This document shows, piece after piece, positions 52,745 to 59,308 of a stretch of 59,308 nt of DNA. The translations under genes were made by a program, and so were the position numbers. The notes below the pieces were generated by a model, which saw nothing but the letters and a program-made list of their open reading frames with translations, did not search any database and was not told the DNA's origin. Numbering within the stretch: the stretch's first letter is position 1; every line of letters starts with the position of its first letter. The DNA lies in contig JALNZE010000021.1 of the NCBI GenBank assembly GCA_023229465.1, positions 1-59,308 of the forward strand. The letters run 5' to 3'. Source of the DNA: Chitinophagaceae bacterium. GTDB taxonomy: Bacteria; Bacteroidota; Bacteroidia; Chitinophagales; Chitinophagaceae.

Positions 52745-53206
52745 ATGACTATGATTAATGAAATACAGGGATGCTTATTTTTTGTAATCTTATTGATAGT
52801 GGGTACATCTGTCATAAGTTATGGACAAGCCACCAATACAGAACCCTGGACAGTAAATCAATTGATGCCACCGGTAGAATTGGCTAAAGTTATCAACGCT
52901 AAAAATGCGCATCAGCCGATAGTATTCAGTATCGGGCCTGGCGCTATTATAAAAGGCTCAATAGACATTGGCCCTGCACAGGAAAAGGAAAATTATACTA
53001 AACTCAAAGAGGCGCTTTCAAAACTTCCTGAAGATGCAAACATTGTCATCTACTGTGGTTGTTGCCCCTTTGGGCATTGCCCGAATATTCGACCTGCATT
53101 TCAATTGCTGAAAGAAATGAAGTTCACCAATCACAAATTGCTGAGCCTTCAGAATAATATAAAAGTTGATTGGATTGATAAGGGTTACCCGAAGAATGAA
53201 AGATAG
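52745..53206 (+). CDS. Exported rhodanese-like protein
   Basis: A 153-residue protein with a signal peptide (LFFVILLIVGTSVISYGQA) and a rhodanese-like fold. The active loop is expanded: CGCCPFGHCPNIRPAF has four cysteines in place of the usual one or two. The C-terminal LLKEMKFTNHKLLSLQNNIK is typical of a Bacteroidota group of such proteins. It may accept sulfane sulfur in the periplasm. The start is 5 bp after the SQR-like gene. Confidence 0.8.
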   Translation: MTMINEIQGCLFFVILLIVGTSVISYGQATNTEPWTVNQLMPPVELAKVINAKNAHQPIVFSIGPGAIIKGSIDIGPAQEKENYTKLKEALSKLPEDANIVIYCGCCPFGHCPNIRPAFQLLKEMKFTNHKLLSLQNNIKVDWIDKGYPKNER

Positions 53207-53210
53207 TAAT

Positions 53211-53732
53211 ATGAAACAGTTTGATAAAATAACAATTAACCTGTTTGTTATCCTGATTGGCTTTACTGCATCTCAGGCACAGGAGAAACCGGCAGCCTCC
53301 GGTTATCCGAAAGTAGTCGGCTATATGGCAGTTATACATCCTATAATCACATTAGACAAAAACGGGAATACAACTAATTTCAGCGATGGTTACACAGTTG
53401 GCTTTCCAACGGGGATACATATTCTTAAAAGTGACAGGTTTGGATACAGTTTCGAAGTGGTTCCGTTTATAAAATCGGCTGATGGCACAAGTAAAGTGAA
53501 TAATGTGTTATTTCATCCGGGCCTGATATTTCGGTTTCCTAAAAGCTGGATTCTTTATACCCGGATGGCATTCGAAACATCAGGCCGGTATGGTTTTACA
53601 CCATCAATAAGCAAAATAGTATATAAAGCAAAGTATAATAATTTCTTTGTCACAATACCGGTTCCTTTACGTTTCGGAAATGATAAACCGGCATCCATTG
53701 GGTTTGGTTTACAAATGGGGCTTACGTTTTAA
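53211..53732 (+). CDS. Exported beta-rich protein, probably outer membrane
   Basis: A 173-residue protein with signal peptide (INLFVILIGFTASQAQ). The body has alternating strands (FGYSFEVVPFI, FHPGLIFRFP, SWILYTRMAFETSG, FFVTIPVPLRFG) and ends in GLQMGLTF, a terminal phenylalanine typical of outer-membrane barrels. It is short for a complete barrel (8 strands possible). Start taken at 53211, 4 bp after the rhodanese stop. It belongs to the sulfur row by position; function unknown. Confidence 0.7.
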   Translation: MKQFDKITINLFVILIGFTASQAQEKPAASGYPKVVGYMAVIHPIITLDKNGNTTNFSDGYTVGFPTGIHILKSDRFGYSFEVVPFIKSADGTSKVNNVLFHPGLIFRFPKSWILYTRMAFETSGRYGFTPSISKIVYKAKYNNFFVTIPVPLRFGNDKPASIGFGLQMGLTF

Positions 53733-53749
53733 TAAATGTAAAATAACAA

Positions 53750-54018
53750 ATGAAAAGCAATTCAGTATTTGATGAATTTACCGCGGAATATGATGCATGG
53801 TTTGACAGGCATCCTGAAATTTACCAGTCAGAATTGCTTGCCATGAAGCAGGCGGTTCCGCAGAATCAAACAGGAATTGAAAACTGCTTTCCGGCTCATA
53901 CTTTGGCGATTTTTCTTACTGGCAAACAATCATCCATCCTGAAGAAAACCAAATTGAACAGCCACAACCGGGTTTCGGGAAAGGAAGTTTTATAGTCATT
54001 AAATCAATTAAAATCTAA
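53750..54018 (+). pseudogene. SAM-dependent methyltransferase, internally deleted and frameshifted
   Basis: The N-terminal part (FDEFTAEYDAWFDRHPEIYQ, then SELLAMKQAVPQ) is the start of a class I methyltransferase and runs to about TGIE, just before where the SAM-binding glycine motif should be. From 53905 a different frame encodes the C-terminus of the same family (GDFSYWQTIIHPEENQ, then PGFGKGSFIVIK) to a stop at 54016-54018. The central part, over 100 residues with the SAM site, is gone. The gene is dead. Confidence 0.75.
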
Positions 54019-54030
54019 GAAATCAAAACC

Positions 54031-54125
54031 ATGATGAACAATCCATATTAGGGAATGGGACGTGGAATGTGGAAATCTTAAAAAAGAGATACGCCAAAGG
54101 GGAAATCACTAAAGAACAATTTTAA
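54031..54125 (+). pseudogene. Remnant of a SHOCT-domain protein
   Basis: MMNNPY is followed at once by a stop, then GMGRGMW. In another frame come EILKKRYAKGEITKEQF and a stop. The latter is the short C-terminal SHOCT oligomerisation motif. The membrane part that normally sits between is missing. It is another decayed member of the sulfur island. Confidence 0.65.
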
Positions 54126-54171
54126 AAAATAAATAGAATATTATAATAACAAATAAAACAAGGAGGTTAAA

Positions 54172-54705
54172 ATGGAAAATTTAAACAATGTCAATCTTAA
54201 AAAAGTAATGGATTTTGGTGAACAGATTAATAGTGATCCTTCCAAAGCAAGAAAAACACAGGTTATTGAAGGCAATTGGCTGTTTGAGGCGGGAGGACCG
54301 CAATTTGAGGCGTCAATAAATTTTGAAGGAGGGCAAACGGTTTTCCAGGTTGACAATCCCACATTCATGGGTGGCGGAGGCAACTTTCCCGGGCCTATGC
54401 ACTATTGTTTTTTTGGGCTGGCTTCCTGTTACACCGGCACATTTGCCACCATGGCCGCCATGCTTGGCATCAGGCTAAAAAAACTTTCAACAAGGGTGGA
54501 AGCGGATATTAATTTTTCACGTGTATTTGGTGTGGGAGATCAACCGATTATGGAAGAAGTTCGTGTAACAATTTTGGTGGAAAGCGATGAGGAAGAAGGA
54601 AAAATTAAAGAAGCGGAAAAACTTGCCATTGAACGTTGCCCCGTAGTATTTACGCTTAAAAATCCGGTTAAGCTAATACCTGCAATGGAAATAATCCGGT
54701 CATAA
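54172..54705 (+). CDS. OsmC/Ohr family protein
   Basis: A 177-residue thiol-dependent protein of the OsmC superfamily. The two redox cysteine regions are CFFGLASCYTGTFA and ERCPVVFTLK. The N-terminus is slightly extended (about 35 residues before the first strand). It may reduce organic hydroperoxides or persulfides. AAGGAGG at 54160-54166 is a strong Shine-Dalgarno sequence, 5 nt from the ATG. This is unusual in Bacteroidota, where such sites are rare, and may point to transfer from another lineage. Confidence 0.87.
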   Translation: MENLNNVNLKKVMDFGEQINSDPSKARKTQVIEGNWLFEAGGPQFEASINFEGGQTVFQVDNPTFMGGGGNFPGPMHYCFFGLASCYTGTFATMAAMLGIRLKKLSTRVEADINFSRVFGVGDQPIMEEVRVTILVESDEEEGKIKEAEKLAIERCPVVFTLKNPVKLIPAMEIIRS

Positions 54706-54918
54706 GTTTGCGGTTTGTGTTATGAACAAGTAGCCAGTGTTTTTATGGTTTCTCAAATAGGCAAACCAATTACTCAGCCGCAACTGGTTGATATAAAACT
54801 GAAGAATCAATCAGCAGATGGGAAACAGGTTGAATCTTTAGTTAATGAAAAACTATTTGAAATGCCTCTTATGTGGAAGAAAATATTTAACAACCATAGT
54901 GTTACACAATCATTTTAA
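54706..54918 (+). pseudogene. Fragment resembling an archaeal-type SAM synthetase C-terminus
   Basis: An open frame directly after the osmC stop and in the same frame reads YEQVASVFMVSQIGKPITQP, then a tail ending MPLMWKKIFNN. SQIGKPIxQP recalls the C-terminal domain of archaeal-type methionine adenosyltransferase. Only about 65 residues remain and no clear start exists; an ATG at 54748 would give 56 residues. I read it as the tail of a lost gene, with low certainty about the family. Confidence 0.4.
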
Positions 54919-54930
54919 ATTTAACCAAAT

Positions 54931-55284
54931 ATGAAAGTCTTATTTATTATCAACGATGCTCCTTATGGGAGCGAAAAAGCATACAATGCTTTACGAATTG
55001 CCAATCAAATTAATAAAGAACACCCGGATGTGGAAGTCAGGATCTTTTTGATGGCGGATGCCGCTAATTGCGCTGTTGCCGGTCAAATCACCCCCAATGG
55101 TTATTATAACATTGAAAGAATGCTGAAACTCTCACTGAATAAGGGGGCAAAAGTAAAAATCTGCGGAAGCTGTGCCGAAGCAAGGGGGTTGAAAAACCTG
55201 CCATTGGTTGAGGGCGCAGAAATAAGCAATCTTGCAGAACTCACAAATTGGGTGGTTGACAGTGATAAGGTACTTACTTTTTAA
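54931..55284 (+). CDS. DsrE/DsrF-like sulfur relay protein
   Basis: A 117-residue DsrE-family protein (MKVLFIINDAPYGSEKAYNA). Cys78 and Cys81 in KICGSCAEARG sit where sulfur-carrier cysteines are found, with Cys47 nearby. These proteins hand persulfide sulfur between partners or form small hexamers. Being next to an OsmC protein, rhodaneses and an SQR-like enzyme supports a role in sulfane sulfur handling. Confidence 0.87.
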   Translation: MKVLFIINDAPYGSEKAYNALRIANQINKEHPDVEVRIFLMADAANCAVAGQITPNGYYNIERMLKLSLNKGAKVKICGSCAEARGLKNLPLVEGAEISNLAELTNWVVDSDKVLTF

Positions 55285-55537
55285 CACAGGGTTTAAATAT
55301 GACCAAATGGGTTCATAATTCTGAAAAGAGTTTAAATGGATTATATGTAGGGCCATAAACTTAATTTACACTCCCCTATTTATGCTGGTGGCAGTATTAC
55401 CATAATCATCACTGTGGTACTAATCTTTCTTTATCGCTTTATAATGCTTTTATAACAAGAAAAAGACAGTTGGGTAAGGCTGAATAAAGCCCAGTTACAA
55501 GTTTAGCCCTGCTGCATACTTACTTTTCAACAACAAT
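55285..55537. other. Gap between dsrE-like gene and hipA
   Basis: No complete gene. One frame (about 55365-55455) reads SPIYAGGSITIIITVVLIFL then YRFIMLL before a stop, a likely TM segment without a start codon; it may be another decayed gene. No terminator was seen. Confidence 0.5.
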
Positions 55538-56830
55538 TTACAGCAGCAACAAAGTCTTACCCACAGCATCCCTCAAATCTGCCTTTACATTTGTTTGGGC
55601 CGCGAAATCATTCCATTTGCTTACAATAGCATTAAGCTGAGTAATGATTGTATCCGCTTTTTTGATATTCATATTTTTGGCAACTTCCAGCAAATCATCA
55701 CGGGTGATATTTTTCCGCTTACCATTTATACTTAAAGAATGCTGGCTTACCCATGTACTGTCCGGACGGTAGGAATGGCAAACATCAAAAGCAGGAGCCA
55801 GTTTCCATTGGCCGGTTTTATCCATGCTAAATGAAAAATTCTTGGTGTGGTCATCACAGTTCCTTGCCATTACATCAAATACCATTCTTCTGTATAACTG
55901 GTCAGCATCTGTGTATGGCAATAACATACTACGCATGGTTTCAAATAATTGTTCGTAGCTAAACGATGTAACCTCGTTAAAATCATAGTGAGCAATGGCA
56001 CAAAAACTTTGTATGTGCAGCTTGCCTTTGCCGTGTTCCCTGTCGAAGCGCCGAGTCATAAAATGAGCCCTTCCGTTTTCTTCCAGCAACCTGCATTCTG
56101 TCATTTCTATTTCGGCTTCTTTTGCCATCAGGTGATAAGCCATTTCAACCCGGCCATAACCGGATGAAGTGCCTAACTGCTGATCTGTAACCCCGTCAAA
56201 TTTTAGCAGCCAATGGGTGAACCCTTTTGGCGCATCTGCCTGACCGGAACGAATTTCTTTTGTATCTGGATTAAATGCTATCACTGCTTTAGCCCTTGCA
56301 CCACCGGCAGAAGAACCAATCTTTAAAATATCACTCAGTGCTTTTGCTTCCTCGCCAGAAAGATTGGTATTAAAATCCTGCCTGCCAGAGAGTATTTCTT
56401 GGGCAATATGTATTAAACTGTCTAACTCAATTTTGGTAGCCCCATTATTTATTTTGGGAACTACGGGTTCAAATTCTAATGCCCCCATACCTCTTTTGCC
56501 GATAAAACAAAGTAGTTCTACCGGGTTCATGCTATCGGAAGGACGGCCATTTTTTGAAAGCCAGGCGTTAATCAGGCTGTTACCATATTTATCGGGCAGT
56601 ACATCGGCCAGCAAGCCCGGTAAGCCTTTGAATGTAGTTGTACCTTTTAATTCAGGAAAAGAAAATACCCGTTTTGCTGCATTGGCAATCGGCATTTTCA
56701 ATGGCGATAGATCCCATTCATTGGCAAGAAATGAGGATTCAAATTCAAATGAGGCTAACTCTGTATCCACGTCCCACGCAATGGCTCCAACCCGTTTGTT
56801 CCAGATGTTGATGAATGCTGTTGTTATCAT
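55538..56830 (-). CDS. hipA: HipA-family toxin kinase
   Basis: A 430-residue serine/threonine kinase toxin of type II toxin-antitoxin systems; in E. coli HipA phosphorylates glutamyl-tRNA synthetase and causes persistence. The HipA N-terminal subdomain is at residues 1-110, and GSSAGGARAKAV is the loop region that is autophosphorylated in E. coli. RNCDDHTKNFSF holds the catalytic aspartate and AFDVCHSYRPD the metal-binding aspartate. All are intact, so the toxin looks active. The start overlaps the hipB stop as TAATG, giving coupled translation. Confidence 0.92.
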   Translation of the reverse strand: MITTAFINIWNKRVGAIAWDVDTELASFEFESSFLANEWDLSPLKMPIANAAKRVFSFPELKGTTTFKGLPGLLADVLPDKYGNSLINAWLSKNGRPSDSMNPVELLCFIGKRGMGALEFEPVVPKINNGATKIELDSLIHIAQEILSGRQDFNTNLSGEEAKALSDILKIGSSAGGARAKAVIAFNPDTKEIRSGQADAPKGFTHWLLKFDGVTDQQLGTSSGYGRVEMAYHLMAKEAEIEMTECRLLEENGRAHFMTRRFDREHGKGKLHIQSFCAIAHYDFNEVTSFSYEQLFETMRSMLLPYTDADQLYRRMVFDVMARNCDDHTKNFSFSMDKTGQWKLAPAFDVCHSYRPDSTWVSQHSLSINGKRKNITRDDLLEVAKNMNIKKADTIITQLNAIVSKWNDFAAQTNVKADLRDAVGKTLLLL

Positions 56831-57180
56831 TACCAGTCGCTTTTAGGTTTTTCGATTCCGGCAGCTTTTTTATTGCTTGCCCGCTGCCGCTTTTTCTGGT
56901 CAATTTTAGCCAATTGCAACGGACTGAGCTGTTGCTTTATTTCAAAATTTTGAAACAGTTGTAACTGCTCTAAAGCCCTTAATATTTGAATAAAAGAAAG
57001 TAGTGTGCCGCCGCCGCCATTTTCAACCTGCACCATTGTAGAACGGTTGACGCCCGCCGCTGCCGCCACTTGCTGTTGGGTTTTGTTTTGCTGCAACCGG
57101 GTTTGTTGAATGAAGTTACCCAATACCTCCAAAATTGCCGGGTCACTCATTGCGTACCAGTATTTGATGGCTTTTTCCAT
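56830..57180 (-). CDS. hipB: HipB-family antitoxin, HTH regulator
   Basis: A 116-residue XRE-type regulator. The helix-turn-helix lies at about residues 19-60 (RLQQNKTQQQVAAAAGVNRS, then TMVQVENGG), and the C-terminal tail is basic. It should bind HipA and repress its own promoter through the GTTGG palindromes at 57207-57222 and near 57242. A dead copy of its 5' end and promoter lies at 50660-50857 in the same orientation. Confidence 0.88.
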   Translation of the reverse strand: MEKAIKYWYAMSDPAILEVLGNFIQQTRLQQNKTQQQVAAAAGVNRSTMVQVENGGGGTLLSFIQILRALEQLQLFQNFEIKQQLSPLQLAKIDQKKRQRASNKKAAGIEKPKSDW

Positions 57181-57206
57181 CTTTAAATGTATTATTAGTG
57201 AATAAT

Positions 57207-57256
57207 GTTGGCAAATGCCAACAATTGAATTAGTCTATTTTGTTGGTAAATTCCAT
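57207..57256. promoter_or_regulatory. HipB operator pair upstream of hipBA
   Basis: GTTGGCAAATGCCAAC (57207-57222) is an inverted repeat and GTTGGTAAATTCCATC begins at 57242, 35 bp away. They lie 27-76 bp before the hipB ATG, as expected of autorepression sites. Confidence 0.65.
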
Positions 57257-57535
57257 CACAAATATACTAAATTGGCTTTAATGGTGGAAATATTCGACAT
57301 TTATTTGAAAATAAAAGAAGTACTTTCTATATGAATATTATCTGATAGGCAATTCCGAAATTCAAATCATCTGAAAAAAAAGAAAGCAAAATTTGTCGGA
57401 TGGATGCAAACCTTACTTAATTGTTATGATTGTGTGAAAATAAAAAATTACATTCTCTGAAATTTTTGCAATCTATAATGATCAATTTAGATGGTTATTT
57501 AGGGTGTGGATTTGCAAATTCCTAAAAAATACAAA
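57257..57535. other. A/T-rich gap without a gene
   Basis: About 280 bp of A/T-rich sequence between the hipB promoter and the tRNA terminator. No reading frame over 60 codons, no repeat or att-like match to the tRNA 3' end was seen. Confidence 0.5.
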
Positions 57536-57551
57536 ACCCGCCGAAGCGGGT
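57536..57551 (-). terminator. Terminator of tRNA-Leu
   Basis: ACCCGC, loop, GCGGGT. On the minus strand the stem is followed by TTTTGTATTTTTT, so it ends the leftward tRNA transcript, 26 bp past the CCA end. Confidence 0.8.
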
Positions 57552-57576
57552 CTTGTGTAATTGATTGAAAATTAAA

Positions 57577-57661
57577 TGGTGCGGATGGAGGGGGTCGAAC
57601 CCACACGCCTCGCGGCGCTAGATCCTAAGTCTAGTGCGTCTGCCAATTTCGCCACATCCGC
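57577..57661 (-). tRNA. tRNA-Leu(UAG)
   Basis: Minus-strand cloverleaf. The acceptor stem is GCGGATG with CATCCGC, the D-loop is in GGCGAAATTGGCAGACGC, and the anticodon stem CTAGA/TCTAG encloses loop CTTAGGA, giving anticodon UAG. A long variable arm (CGCCGCGAGGCG) and TTCGACCCC in the T arm follow. The 3' CCA is encoded. Length 85 with CCA, typical of class II tRNA-Leu. It reads CUA codons. Confidence 0.97.
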
Positions 57662-57734
57662 TCAGGGGCGCAAATGTAAGGGAATTTTGAAATTAAATAA
57701 CAGCCATTGAAATGGTTTTAGATATAGTAAGTTA

Positions 57735-59036
57735 TTAGTTTCCGCGATTTGTCTGCTGTTTACCTGCATACCTCCTGGCATCACCACCCCTGAAAGATTG
57801 GCGCTGATTGGGGTTATAGTGACGTTGCACGGGCCGCTGTTGAATACCGGGAATAGCTTGCAGTGAAGCATTGCTCATAGCATAAGGATGGTCAGTTACC
57901 ACAGGTACCGAACTGGAAATCAGTTTCTGGATATCTCTTAAAAACTCTTTTTCTTCCGCATCACAAAATGAGAAGGCAATACCACTGGCGCCAGCACGTC
58001 CGGTACGGCCAATCCGGTGTACATAGGTTTCAGGAATATTCGGCAATTCAAAATTTATAACATGCGATAGGTTGTCTACATCAATACCCCTTGCGGCAAT
58101 ATCGGTAGCTACCAATACCCTGGTATGACCACTTTTAAAATTGCTTAAGGCCCGCTGACGGGCATTTTGCGATTTATTGCCATGAATGGCTTCCGCGCCT
58201 ACACCCGCTCTCGACAATTCTTTCACTACTTTATCCGCACCATGTTTGGTACGGGTAAATACCAGCGCCGATTGTATGGCTTTGTCTTTCAGCAAATGTA
58301 TCAGCAAATGTTTTTTGTTATCTTTTTCTACAAAATACATGGATTGCTGAATGGTTTCGGCAGTGGAAGAAACCGGGGTTACTTCTACTTTAGCAGGGTT
58401 GTGCAAAATGGTACCGGATAGTTTGGCGATTTCTGCCGGCATGGTTGCCGAGAAGAAAAGCGTTTGACGTTTGGCCGGAATTTTCGCGATAATTTTTTTG
58501 ATGTCGTGAATAAAACCCATATCCAGCATACGATCCGCTTCATCCAATACAAATATTTCAATTTGTGACAGATTAATAAAACGTTGTTCCACCAGATCTA
58601 ATAGCCTGCCAGGTGTTGCAATCAATATGTCTACCCCATTGCGTAAGGCATTGGTTTGCGGTTGTTGTGATACACCTCCAAAAATAACCAGGTGTTTCAG
58701 GTTCAGGTATCTGCCATACGCCGCAAAACTTTCATCTATCTGTATGGCCAGTTCCCTGGTGGGTGTTAAGATGAGTGTTTTAATGGCTTTGCCGGTATTG
58801 CCCGCTTCTTTTGCTTTGTGCAGCATCTGCAGAATTGGAATGGCAAATGCCGCCGTTTTACCGGTTCCTGTTTGGGCACAACCTAACAGGTCCCTGCCTT
58901 CCAGAAGAATGGGTATTGATTGTTCCTGAATAGGTGTGGGTGTTGTGTAACCTTCCGTCTTGAGCGCCTTCAGGATGGGCTCAATGAGATGTAATTGTTC
59001 GAATAACAAAATAGTATCATTTAAATGAATAAACAC
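57735..59036 (-). CDS. DEAD-box RNA helicase
   Basis: A 433-residue RhlE-like RNA helicase for ribosome assembly or cold-shock RNA remodelling. Q motif GYTTPTPIQEQSIP, Walker A AQTGTGKTAA, DEADRMLDMGF, SATM, and HRIGRTGRAG are all present. The short C-terminal tail is basic and Arg/Asn-rich (GGDARRYAGKQQTNRGN). Relatives start close to FEQLHLIEP, so a TTG codon about nine codons downstream of the ATG may be the real start. A -7-like TATCTTTG (59142-59135) lies about 100 bp upstream, leaving a leader of about 95 nt. Confidence 0.93.
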   Translation of the reverse strand: MFIHLNDTILLFEQLHLIEPILKALKTEGYTTPTPIQEQSIPILLEGRDLLGCAQTGTGKTAAFAIPILQMLHKAKEAGNTGKAIKTLILTPTRELAIQIDESFAAYGRYLNLKHLVIFGGVSQQPQTNALRNGVDILIATPGRLLDLVEQRFINLSQIEIFVLDEADRMLDMGFIHDIKKIIAKIPAKRQTLFFSATMPAEIAKLSGTILHNPAKVEVTPVSSTAETIQQSMYFVEKDNKKHLLIHLLKDKAIQSALVFTRTKHGADKVVKELSRAGVGAEAIHGNKSQNARQRALSNFKSGHTRVLVATDIAARGIDVDNLSHVINFELPNIPETYVHRIGRTGRAGASGIAFSFCDAEEKEFLRDIQKLISSSVPVVTDHPYAMSNASLQAIPGIQQRPVQRHYNPNQRQSFRGGDARRYAGKQQTNRGN

Positions 59037-59308
59037 CTGAAATTGCTCAGATGATATATAACCTGCCCGTAATTGACTTGATAAACTTTGTCACGGAAGA
59101 GTGATCAGTCTGTAGAGAGAGTATATGAATGCCGCAAAGATAGGGAATTATTATTTAAGTACACCCGCATACCCGGATATCTGCAGGGCAAACGCATCTA
59201 AATTTGGCACAAGAGCAGATTAGCCAAGAAGTCTTCATCCCAGCCACAGAGTAACCGTTTGTTTTTAATACTTCTTTTTTTACTGTTTTCGTTTTTCAAC
59301 AGGTTCAG
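59037..59308. other. Helicase leader and window end
   Basis: The 5' leader and probable promoter of the DEAD-box gene, then about 160 bp to the edge with no recognisable gene. Confidence 0.5.

Noticed and set aside
55365..55455. Small transmembrane protein gene
   Set aside because: A hydrophobic stretch is open but has no start codon and a stop just upstream; more likely a remnant.
57577..57661. tRNA-Leu as the attachment site of the hipBA island
   Set aside because: No second copy of the tRNA 3' end was seen in the island or at 50.65 kb; the flanking direct repeats are hipB sequence instead.

Overview
The window is chromosomal DNA from a member of the Bacteroidota, most likely family Chitinophagaceae. 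Support: a PorX-type response regulator of the type IX secretion system, the fused LpxC/FabZ enzyme in an HD-protein/lpxD/lpxC-fabZ/lpxA run, ftsX followed by a DUF3098 gene and uppP, two tandem clpP genes between tig and clpX, and promoters of the Bacteroidota type (TTTG, about 19 nt, TAnnTTTG). The genus is inferred from gene style only.

Layout. 1-1.3 kb: accessory edge with the tail of an IS91-like transposase, an attC-like 59-bp hairpin and a lipoprotein gene with an apparent frameshift. 1.4-8.6 kb: ruvC, a UPF0104-type membrane protein, a DUF3108 protein, then a leftward run ftsX - DUF3098 - uppP - MFS transporter - metallo-hydrolase. 8.9-17.4 kb: leuS, a DPP-IV-like peptidase and a tricorn-like protease, the latter two convergent on a symmetrical terminator. 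17.5-30.5 kb: ruvB, an OmpR-type regulator, recQ, copA, tsaE, alanine dehydrogenase, a class V aminotransferase, a P2-type cation ATPase and an ABC ATPase. 30.6-35.4 kb: lipid A genes. 35.7-42.8 kb: porX, a small conserved protein, a PhnP-like hydrolase, a helix-hairpin-helix protein, acyl-CoA dehydrogenase with a structured leader, and a TPR histidine kinase. 42.8-47.4 kb: a 53-residue protein, clpX, clpP, clpP and tig, all leftward. 47.8-50.7 kb: three tandem CheY-like regulators and a kinase with seven 21-residue repeats. 50.65-57.26 kb: an accessory block with an ArsR-rhodanese regulator, SQR-like flavoprotein, rhodanese, OsmC and DsrE proteins, several decayed genes, and hipBA. This block is bracketed by two direct copies of the hipB promoter and 5' end. 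57.5-59 kb: tRNA-Leu(UAG) and a DEAD-box helicase.

The strongest unexplained signal is a family of short tracts with a strict 7-bp period at 16 places. Each place uses its own seven-letter word (for example GTGAGTC, CTCACGC, AACTCCT, CTTTGGT, AGATGAA, AATTAAG, TTCGATA). Some are palindromic, with heptads on one strand facing the same heptads on the other. Two such palindromes lie inside leuS and copA and are translated, giving two unrelated proteins the same peptides (RESSDVS and HDSRLT). Five tracts supply the stop codon of the neighbouring gene. They recall the heptanucleotide STRR repeats of cyanobacteria in period only; the variety of words, the shared phase when words change, and the in-frame palindromes may be new.

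Genes that probably act together: tig/clpP/clpP/clpX (folding and proteolysis), lpxD/lpxC-fabZ/lpxA (lipid A), the persulfide/sulfide group at 50.9-55.3 kb under its ArsR-rhodanese regulator, and hipB/hipA (toxin-antitoxin).
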